Made by a program: the position numbers and the translations under genes
The notes under the pieces: generated by a model
What the model was told of the DNA's origin: nothing
The model's database searches: none
What the model saw: the letters and a program-made list of their open reading frames with translations, nothing else
Assembly: GCA_002389505.1 (NCBI GenBank)
Contig: DGPA01000036.1
Coordinates: 32,793 to 44,431, forward strand
DNA from: Halieaceae bacterium UBA4452
GTDB taxonomy: Bacteria > Pseudomonadota > Gammaproteobacteria > Pseudomonadales > Halieaceae
DNA length: 11,639 bases
Direction: 5' to 3'
Shown here: piece by piece, positions 6,326 through 11,639 of the stretch
How the letters are laid out: each line of letters starts with the position of its first letter
How positions within the stretch are numbered: position 1 is the first letter of the stretch

Positions 6326-8254
6326 ATGCATCAGATAAGGCGATTCGGTGATCTGCTGGCCAGTGCGATTTTGGGCTTGTCCAGTTTGAGCTATTCGACA
6401 TGGTGTTCTGGGGCTTCAGATCATGAGTCAGCGCTGTATTTTCTACCCGAAATTGTTGTTCTCGCCGAGGCGCCTACAACACCCGTCCGGGGTACAGACA
6501 AGTGGGTTGTAGACCAAACGGATCTTGCGGCGTTCAATGCTATTACGGTGGCTGACGCCTTACGCTATCAGCCAGGGGTCAATATCCAATATGGCGCCTC
6601 CTCAGCGGAGGCGCGCGTCTGGATTCGGGGGTTTCGCGATCGTGACGTGCTTGTTCTGTACGATGGCGTTCCGATGGCATCCGCTTACGATGGAACCATT
6701 GACCTTAATGAGCTCACTAGTGGGCCTGTGCAGCGAATTCAAGTCTCCAAAGCGGCACCGTCGGTTATTTATGGTGCAAACGGTGTTGGCGGCGTGGTCG
6801 ATGTCATTCCCTTGTCGCCTGAGGGCACCCCAACGCTGCTGCGGGCCGAAATTGCACAAGGACAAACGCGCGTTGTTCGTGGCGATACAAGCTTCACGTC
6901 ATCGTTAGGTTCAGTTCTGATGAGCGCGGGCCATTCGACTAGCGATGGCTATCTTATGCCTAGTCGCTATCCCACTCAGCCTTATCAGATGGGATCGAGT
7001 CGCAATAATGCCGATTTCACGCGCGACGATATCCTCATTCGAGCGGTTTCTAACCGAGTCAGTATAGGAGAAACGGCGCTCACTTATATGAGGGTCTCAG
7101 CCTCCAAAGGCTTGCCTCCGGGCTTGGGTCCCGACGCACCTAAATTCGAGCGCTTGAACCGGTCGGATCGGCAGTCGTTTATCTTCTCACAACGGGTCGG
7201 GGACAGGGCTGCCTTAAAAGGCTATTACACTCGATATGATTTTGAACTCGCCAGTTATACCGATGGTAGCTACGGGACAGTCGATGAGGTCGACAAGGGC
7301 AGTGACGATGCTTTCGGTATAAGAGCCTATGGCCGCTTTGCATTGGCTGGTCTTGATGAAGTCATGCTTGCGGCATCTTATGGGCGTGAGCAATTTAGCG
7401 CTGACAACACCTTCCTAAATTCTACTTCGGAGTCAGTAGACACCTACACCTTCGCGTCGGAGTACAGCCGCGCGAGTGACCGCAGTCCGCTCGCTTGGCG
7501 AGCTGGCTTCATTGCCACGCACTTCGAGGGTGGCAATGGAACGCGCGTTAGGGCGTTTAACCCACAAATCGCTGCCGAGTATCAGCTGTCACCCATGACC
7601 ACTATCAGCGGCAGCTATGCACAGCGCACACGCTTACCAAAACTTGGTGAACTTTATGAGCGGCGCTTTGGCAATCCCCTGCTCCGGGAGCTTGAGTCCA
7701 ATAACGCAGAGCTGACCGTTACGACAAGCCTTGACAGTGGCCACCGGCTAAGTGCGTCCATTTTCCACAATGACATTGACGGATTGATTGAGAAACCTGC
7801 TCGCCAACTCCCATGGGAGAACTTGGATAACACCGTGATCAAAGGACTGGAGTTAGCCGGTGATTTTCGCGTTACTTCCCACCTGTCTTTGAGCGTTGGT
7901 GGCGCATGGGTGGATGCAGAGGAAACGACCCCTGCCGGGGTCAAACGCCAAATACGCAGCCGACCAAAACGGTCCGGTTTTTTAGATGCGCGTATGGAGC
8001 TTGGCGAATTCGATGTAGGTCTACGGGGTGAGTACGTTGATCAACTTCACGATGTTACCAAGACGGGTATTTATACCGAGCTTGACCGCTATGTTGTGTT
8101 GTCGGCGAAAGTCTCTTGGCGGGTGAGCGATGCGCTAACGGTGTATGCGAATTGCGCGAACATAGAAGACATTTATTATGAGCAAAAGCTGGGCTTTGTG
8201 CGCGAGGGTAGACAACTGAGTCTTGGCGCAATACTACAGATCAACTCGCGTTAA
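6326..8254 (+). CDS. TonB-dependent outer-membrane receptor
   Basis: This is a 642-residue outer-membrane transporter of the BtuB/CirA size class. A signal peptide covers about residues 1-30, followed by a TonB-box-like EIVVLAEAP (42-50). The plug domain (about 60-165) shows ITVADALRYQPGVNIQYG, ARVWIRGFRDRDVLVLYDGV and VQRIQVSKAAPSVIYGANGV, all standard plug motifs. A beta-barrel follows, with typical late elements RLPKLGELYERRFGNPLL (436-453), ASIFHNDIDGLIE (477-489), and NIEDIYYEQ with GRQLSLG near the end. I chose ATG 6326, four bases after the methyltransferase stop; an upstream in-frame ATG at 6272 lies inside that gene and would put charged and tryptophan-rich residues ahead of the signal peptide. 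The last residues are QINSR, with no terminal aromatic residue. Substrates of this family include siderophores, cobalamin, metal chelates and sugars. The operon suggests a carboxylate or amide compound, but that is inference. Confidence 0.93.
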   Translation: MHQIRRFGDLLASAILGLSSLSYSTWCSGASDHESALYFLPEIVVLAEAPTTPVRGTDKWVVDQTDLAAFNAITVADALRYQPGVNIQYGASSAEARVWIRGFRDRDVLVLYDGVPMASAYDGTIDLNELTSGPVQRIQVSKAAPSVIYGANGVGGVVDVIPLSPEGTPTLLRAEIAQGQTRVVRGDTSFTSSLGSVLMSAGHSTSDGYLMPSRYPTQPYQMGSSRNNADFTRDDILIRAVSNRVSIGETALTYMRVSASKGLPPGLGPDAPKFERLNRSDRQSFIFSQRVGDRAALKGYYTRYDFELASYTDGSYGTVDEVDKGSDDAFGIRAYGRFALAGLDEVMLAASYGREQFSADNTFLNSTSESVDTYTFASEYSRASDRSPLAWRAGFIATHFEGGNGTRVRAFNPQIAAEYQLSPMTTISGSYAQRTRLPKLGELYERRFGNPLLRELESNNAELTVTTSLDSGHRLSASIFHNDIDGLIEKPARQLPWENLDNTVIKGLELAGDFRVTSHLSLSVGGAWVDAEETTPAGVKRQIRSRPKRSGFLDARMELGEFDVGLRGEYVDQLHDVTKTGIYTELDRYVVLSAKVSWRVSDALTVYANCANIEDIYYEQKLGFVREGRQLSLGAILQINSR

Positions 8255-8413
8255 GCACTTAACTGGGGGTGATTTGACCTGCCGGATTTCTGCAGAGTTA
8301 CGCTAAAGCCCAACAACACCGACCGCCTGTGAGTGCCTGTAGCTTAGCTGCCCGTGTAACCGGTCGATGTGCAGCGAAGAAGCCCGAATGACCCAAAGTT
8401 TACACATAATGAC

Positions 8414-8453
8414 ATGGGGCCTAACCATGGTCACTGTTAAGATTTCGCCCCAT
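8414..8453 (+). repeat. 7-bp inverted repeat upstream of a strong Shine-Dalgarno
   Basis: ATGGGGC (8414-8420) is perfectly complementary to GCCCCAT (8447-8453) across a 26-base loop. The repeat ends 7 bases before AAGGAGG at 8461. It could be a leader RNA structure or an operator; I do not recognise a known riboswitch. Confidence 0.4.
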
Positions 8454-8472
8454 AAAAGCGAAGGAGGGCATC

Positions 8473-8544
8473 GTGTTCATCCTGTCGATCGCCAAAGTCG
8501 AACGGCGTGACATAAAAGGTCGCGTTACCTATCATTTCACGTGA
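8473..8544 (+). CDS. Possible 23-codon leader peptide
   Basis: A GTG-initiated ORF of 23 codons ends in TGA at 8542-8544. The consensus AAGGAGG at 8461-8467, five bases ahead of the GTG, is the strongest ribosome-binding site in the window. The peptide starts VFILSIAKVERR and shows no known domain. It could be a translated leader or small protein, or a chance ORF after a purine run. Confidence 0.3.
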   Translation: MFILSIAKVERRDIKGRVTYHFT

Positions 8545-8741
8545 TCGGCAATAGCGACTGACGATGTTATTTCTACCTCAGAGGTCATCGTTAACTATGG
8601 GGAGGAGACGCAGTAGACTAGCTAGCTGTATTGACCCTCGATCACGGTCTTTTCTTACTGAGACCCCTCGGCTCAGGTATGTTGGGGATGGCATTTGGCG
8701 CAAACCCTTGGCAATGTTCCACATAATAAAAGGCATTCGCA

Positions 8742-10418
8742 ATGACTCTTTCTAAAGCGTACTCCGTGGGCGATACCCGTGAACAAATCGATACCACCAT
8801 TGGGCAGCATCTTGACACTGTCGCGGCAAGAGACCCCGAACACATTGCCTTAGTCGTGCCTCACCAGAACATCCGGTGGAGCTACGGTGAGTTTGTCGCC
8901 GAAGTGGATAAATTAGCGACCGGGTTGTTAGCCCTAGGGATTGGAAAAGGCGACCGTGTTGGCATCTGGTCGCCCAATCGTTATGAGTGGGTACTCACTC
9001 AATTTGCCACAGCAAAAATGGGCGCCATCATGGTATGCATCAACCCCGCCTACCGCCTGTATGAGCTTGAGTACGCGTTAAACAAGGTCAGCTGCAAAGC
9101 GATTATTACCGCTGAAGCTTTCAAAACCAGCCACTACCTGACAATGCTGCAGGCACTCGCCCCCGAACTAGAGGTTAGCCCACCGGGGGCGCTCGCATCA
9201 GCCAAACTGCCGCATCTCACCATTGTCATTCGCATGGGGGACGCCGCGTCGCCGGGCATGTTGAACTTTGACAAGGTCTGCGAGATGGGGGGAGAAGCAG
9301 AGTACCAACAGTTGCTCGGGTGCTCAGGGACGCTTAATGCCGCCGATGCTATCAATATCCAATTCACCAGTGGCACAACGGGCACACCGAAAGGCGCCAC
9401 TCTGTCGCACACCAATATTTTAAACAATGCCTATTACTCTGGGCTCAGCATGCATCTCAGCGCCGCCGATATTTTATGCATCCCCGTGCCTATGTACCAT
9501 TGCTTCGGCATGGTGTTGGGAACGCTGGCTTGTGTCGCCCATGGCGCCACCATGGTGCTACCCTGCGAAGCATTCGACCCTGGACCCGTACTGCAGGCCG
9601 TGCAGGACGAAAAATGTACGGCGCTACACGGCGTACCCACCATGTTTCTAGCTGAGCTCGATCTTCCGGGCTTTGCTGACTTTGATGTGAGCTCGCTTCG
9701 AACCGGCATTATCGCCGGTTCCACCTGCCCTATTGAGCTCATGAAACGCCTCATTGGTGAGATGGATCTCGCCGAAATTGTGATCGCCTATGGGCAGACC
9801 GAATGCAGCCCCATTAATGCAATGACCGCTATTGAGGATTCCTTTGAGCGGCGCGTCACTACTGTTGGCCGACCACACACTAACTGGGAATTGAAGATTA
9901 TCCGTGAGGATGGAACAACCGCAGCCACGGGGGAAACAGGTGAGGTGTGTTCGCGCGGATACGGCGTGATGCAGGGCTACTGGGAGGACGCCGAACGCAC
10001 TGCGGACACGATCGATTCAGAGGGCTGGCTGCATTCTGGTGATCTCGGTGAAATGGACGCGGAGGGCTTCATCAAAATTACCGGCCGAATAAAAGACATG
10101 ATTATCCGCGGCGGTGAGAACATCTATCCGAGAGAGGTCGAAGAATTTTTTTATAGCCATCCGTCAGTTCAAGAAGTTCAGGTGTTTGGTATTCCTGACG
10201 AAAAGTACGGTGAACAAGTGGCCGCATGGATTCAACTGAAAGAAGGCGAGTCCATTACCAGCGAAGAGCTACAACAATACTGTGCCGGTCAGATCACACA
10301 TTTTAAGGTGCCCAAACACATTAAGCTGGTCAACGAGTTCCCGATGACTGTCACCGGCAAGTTACAGAAATTTATTATGCGTGAGGAATACGCCGCTGAA
10401 CTGGGACTTTCACCATGA
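8742..10418 (+). CDS. Acyl-CoA synthetase (AMP-binding, ACSF2-like)
   Basis: This is a 558-residue member of the ANL superfamily that activates a fatty or other carboxylic acid to acyl-AMP and then to acyl-CoA. All core motifs are intact: the phosphate-binding loop FTSGTTGTPKG (208-218), YGQTE (350-354), SGDLG (432-436), the hinge block GRIKDMIIRGGENIYP (448-463), and the C-terminal TGK with catalytic K540. Length and the PVPMYHCFGM region resemble the medium-chain-type ACSF2/FadD-like group used in fatty acid degradation, which is an assignment from memory. The start at 8742 has AAAAGGC about 8 bases ahead. It lies 487 bases from the receptor gene and probably has its own promoter, so it is not clearly part of the operon. 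The exact chain length is not predictable. Confidence 0.93.
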   Translation: MTLSKAYSVGDTREQIDTTIGQHLDTVAARDPEHIALVVPHQNIRWSYGEFVAEVDKLATGLLALGIGKGDRVGIWSPNRYEWVLTQFATAKMGAIMVCINPAYRLYELEYALNKVSCKAIITAEAFKTSHYLTMLQALAPELEVSPPGALASAKLPHLTIVIRMGDAASPGMLNFDKVCEMGGEAEYQQLLGCSGTLNAADAINIQFTSGTTGTPKGATLSHTNILNNAYYSGLSMHLSAADILCIPVPMYHCFGMVLGTLACVAHGATMVLPCEAFDPGPVLQAVQDEKCTALHGVPTMFLAELDLPGFADFDVSSLRTGIIAGSTCPIELMKRLIGEMDLAEIVIAYGQTECSPINAMTAIEDSFERRVTTVGRPHTNWELKIIREDGTTAATGETGEVCSRGYGVMQGYWEDAERTADTIDSEGWLHSGDLGEMDAEGFIKITGRIKDMIIRGGENIYPREVEEFFYSHPSVQEVQVFGIPDEKYGEQVAAWIQLKEGESITSEELQQYCAGQITHFKVPKHIKLVNEFPMTVTGKLQKFIMREEYAAELGLSP

Positions 10419-10492
10419 CCGGAAGCCGTTGGGTCGCGCAGTGGTTTACCCGCGACAGGTCGGATGCGCGTCGCTGTGCCGTACTGAGGTGA
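10415..10492 (+). CDS. Possible 25-codon ORF overlapping the acyl-CoA synthetase stop
   Basis: An ATG at 10415 overlaps the synthetase stop (ATGA) and opens a 25-codon ORF ending TGA at 10490-10492. It is rich in Arg and Trp with no recognisable domain. The overlap is the only argument for it. It also contains a GTCGCG/CGCGAC inverted repeat (10433-10456), so it may just be the 3' untranslated region. Confidence 0.12.
   Translation: MTGSRWVAQWFTRDRSDARRCAVLR
10433..10456 (+). repeat. Inverted repeat just after the acyl-CoA synthetase gene
   Basis: GTCGCG (10433-10438) pairs with CGCGAC (10451-10456) around a 12-base loop, starting 15 bases after the synthetase stop. It has the position of a transcription terminator but lacks a T-run, so intrinsic termination is doubtful. 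Confidence 0.3.
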
Positions 10493-10666
10493 ACGCAGCC
10501 CGGCCTATGCCATGACCTGTGGCTGCTCTTTAAGCAGTCACCGTTGATGGCACGACCGCCCGCCACCATAAGGCTCTGTGCGCTGTTGCAGCTGTTGTCA
10601 CTGCATTGGTATGGGTGGTAAGCAGCCGTTTGGACTCACCCTGTCATTGTTAGGTAGTATGAGGCG
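10493..10666 (+). other. Non-coding stretch after the acyl-CoA synthetase gene
   Basis: No gene is supported here. A small CTGCT/AGCAG hairpin occurs around 10522-10536. With 10945-11180 it forms most of a sparsely coding region between the synthetase and mutT. Confidence 0.4.
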
Positions 10667-10870
10667 ATGAGGAAGTCTTTAAATGCACAGTACCTAGCCG
10701 TTATCGTAGTGCTCATGGGGGTACTGTTGGGTATTGAGGCTATATTGAGTGTCGTCGGCGTGCAGGAATCCATGGCCTTTCCGATTTTTTGGCTGGTCTT
10801 TTTTTGCTGGATTCTCTTTGGTAAGAAGTTACTCAAGAAAAGAGCAAGATGCATTTTATTGAAGCGCTAG
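10667..10870 (+). CDS. Small two-helix membrane protein, unrecognised
   Basis: This is a 67-residue ORF with two hydrophobic segments, about residues 10-32 (AVIVVLMGVLLGIEAILSVV) and 36-52 (MAFPIFWLVFFCWILFG). A strongly basic tail (GKKLLKKRAR...) should lie on the cytoplasmic side. The composition is that of a genuine small membrane protein, but I do not recognise a family. The ATG at 10667 is the first possible start, since an in-frame stop lies at 10655; GAGG at 10661 is too close to be a good ribosome-binding site and AGG at 10652 is a better distance. Its 3' end overlaps another small ORF at 10849. Confidence 0.5.
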   Translation: MRKSLNAQYLAVIVVLMGVLLGIEAILSVVGVQESMAFPIFWLVFFCWILFGKKLLKKRARCILLKR

Positions 10871-10944
10871 AGCGCCTGTGGGATACCTGGGAAATCATGC
10901 TTGTGATTATTCCTATTATTATTTATCAACTATTTAAGCCATAA
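10849..10944 (+). CDS. Possible 31-residue membrane peptide
   Basis: An ORF of 31 codons starts within the end of the 67-residue ORF in another frame. It has an amphipathic, tryptophan-containing N-terminal half (EALERLWDTWE) and a hydrophobic segment MLVIIPIIIYQLF. AAGAG lies a few bases before the ATG. The overlap and the membrane character suggest a translationally coupled pair with the preceding ORF, but peptides this short arise by chance. Confidence 0.35.
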   Translation: MHFIEALERLWDTWEIMLVIIPIIIYQLFKP

Positions 10945-10958
10945 AAAAGCGACTGACT

Positions 10959-11048
10959 GTGAATCCCTTGCTTTACTTTGTTGGGGCCTATGCTGCTTAT
11001 CCTCTCATGACGGTATTTGAAACCAGTGGCGTTGGCATTAACCGGTGA
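10959..11048 (+). CDS. Possible 29-residue ORF (GTG start)
   Basis: A GTG-started ORF of 29 codons follows the 31-codon ORF by 14 bases and ends TGA at 11046. It begins NPLLYFVGAYAAYPLM and is mildly hydrophobic. No ribosome-binding site is visible. It could be a third small peptide or the remnant of a longer gene. Confidence 0.2.
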   Translation: MNPLLYFVGAYAAYPLMTVFETSGVGINR

Positions 11049-11180
11049 GTCTTATGTCTGTTTGTCGGCAGTTCTGTTCTTGGTGTTGTCTCATTCAAAA
11101 AAAATACGTTGCGTTAACATGGCTTCTGAGACGGAGAAATCGGGCAATTCATGGCATAGACCCTCGTTAGCTTGCCGCCA
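11049..11180 (+). other. Intergenic stretch before the mutT 3' end
   Basis: I see no supported gene here. A TTG-started ORF crosses it and runs into mutT on the opposite strand but looks spurious. A short CGCC/GGCG hairpin (11176-11188) spans the mutT stop and is too weak to call a terminator. Confidence 0.4.
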
Positions 11181-11591
11181 TTACGGCGCTGATTGGAGCT
11201 TGTCGACAATCCCTTGATTGGCTTCGGGAAACGCATAGTCACTTAAGGCGTCTGTTGTCACCCATGCGAGGGGCTGACCCTCTACCCCTCGGGGCTCGCC
11301 TTGCCACTCTGGCACCGTATGTATGTCCAGAAGCACCTGCTTGTCGCCGTAGTCATGGCTAATGGTCATAAAAGGCTCCGAGCGCTGAATGTCAGTACCC
11401 AGCTCTTCGCGTAGCTCACGGGCCAGCGCATCATAAACGGATTCAGTCGCTTCGACCTTGCCCCCAGGGAACTCCCATAGCCCGCCCTGATGGGCATGGG
11501 CGGCCCGACGGGTAATGAGAATGCGACCAGCAGCATCGACGAGGATACCCACGGCGACGTGCACACTGCGAGACGGAATTGAAGGTGCCAT
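11181..11591 (-). CDS. mutT: MutT-type Nudix hydrolase (8-oxo-dGTP diphosphatase)
   Basis: This 136-residue protein has a complete Nudix box at residues 44-66, with G44, E50, R58-E59 and E62-E63-L-G following the GX5EX7REUXEEXGU pattern; the final position is Thr rather than a hydrophobic residue. Before it is the MutT signature QGGLWEFPGGK, and near the end FPEANQGIVDKL matches the FPxANxxI segment of MutT. The family hydrolyses 8-oxo-dGTP to the monophosphate, preventing A:T to C:G mutations. The length is close to E. coli MutT. The start codon is ATG at 11589-11591 on the minus strand with only a weak GGATAG ahead. The gene points towards the sparsely coding region and converges with the rest of the window; whatever lies upstream is outside the window. 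Confidence 0.93.
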   Translation of the reverse strand: MAPSIPSRSVHVAVGILVDAAGRILITRRAAHAHQGGLWEFPGGKVEATESVYDALARELREELGTDIQRSEPFMTISHDYGDKQVLLDIHTVPEWQGEPRGVEGQPLAWVTTDALSDYAFPEANQGIVDKLQSAP

Positions 11592-11614
11592 ACATGCTAT
11601 CCAGTAAACCCCTA

Positions 11615-11631
11615 GGCCGCTCGGTGCGGCC
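11615..11631. repeat. GC-rich hairpin upstream of mutT
   Basis: GGCCGC (11615-11620) and GCGGCC (11626-11631) form a 6-bp stem with a 5-base loop. It sits upstream of mutT, so it could end transcription of a preceding minus-strand gene, but no T-run is visible within the window. Confidence 0.3.
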
Positions 11632-11639
11632 GCTGGGTG

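Larger units (their letters stand above)
8255..8741 (+). other. Intergenic region between the receptor and acyl-CoA synthetase genes
   Basis: These 487 bases hold no convincing gene. They contain a 7-bp perfect inverted repeat (8414-8453), a strong Shine-Dalgarno followed by a 23-codon ORF (8461-8544), overlapping short hairpin arms at 8646-8676, and a poor promoter-like TTGACC at 8631-8636. No terminator with a T-run is visible after the receptor gene. It is probably the leader and promoter region of the acyl-CoA synthetase gene. Confidence 0.55.

Noticed and set aside
8330..8400. tRNA-like string GCCTGTAGCTTAGCTG
   Set aside because: It resembles the D-arm region of a tRNA, but there is no T-loop (GGTTCGAATC-like) or cloverleaf downstream.
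8695..8727. TTGGCG and CATAAT as a promoter for the acyl-CoA synthetase
   Set aside because: The spacing is 21 bases (or 8 with the TTGGCA at 8708), outside the useful range.
8564..8755. 63-codon ORF before the acyl-CoA synthetase
   Set aside because: It runs into the synthetase start in another frame, is Arg/Ser-rich without domain character, and has no supporting context.
11017..11217. 66-codon TTG-started ORF overlapping mutT
   Set aside because: It has a rare start codon, no ribosome-binding site, mixed composition, and a 3' end inside the mutT coding region on the other strand.

Overview
The window comes from a gammaproteobacterium, most likely a marine one of the OM60/NOR5 (Halieaceae) or a related group. 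That placement is an inference from the DUF2970 protein, the MutT protein, the TonB-dependent receptor and the moderate GC content. There is no rRNA or tRNA to settle it. I see no mobile element, CRISPR array or tRNA.

Layout. A probable sigma70 -10 box at 62-67 precedes a small DUF2970 membrane protein (104-373). A compact five-gene set on the + strand (474-8254) follows: a TctC/Bug-type periplasmic solute-binding protein, a cyanophycin-synthetase-like ATP-grasp ligase, a TctA permease with a TctB-like C-terminal extension, a class I methyltransferase-like protein, and a TonB-dependent outer-membrane receptor. Three of the four junctions are tight (6-base gap, ATGA overlap, 4-base gap) and the fourth is 59 bases, so the set reads as one operon. 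A 487-base non-coding stretch (8255-8741) separates it from an acyl-CoA synthetase gene (8742-10418). A stretch of about 760 bases follows that holds only very small possible membrane-peptide ORFs. The window ends with a mutT gene on the minus strand (11181-11591).

How the genes may work together. The operon joins outer-membrane uptake (TonB receptor), periplasmic capture (TctC) and inner-membrane transport (TctA-TctB) with two biosynthetic-type enzymes, an amide-forming ATP-grasp ligase and a methyltransferase. The ligase carries what looks like a decayed Mur-ligase half: the positions equivalent to the cyanophycin synthetase C-terminal domain are present, but the nucleotide-binding P-loop is missing and the protein stops early. 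The simplest model is that the cell makes, modifies or recovers a small amide-linked carboxylate compound, for example a metal scavenger or a peptide-like metabolite, and imports it by this route. The substrate is not visible in the sequence. This operon is the best candidate here for an undescribed system.
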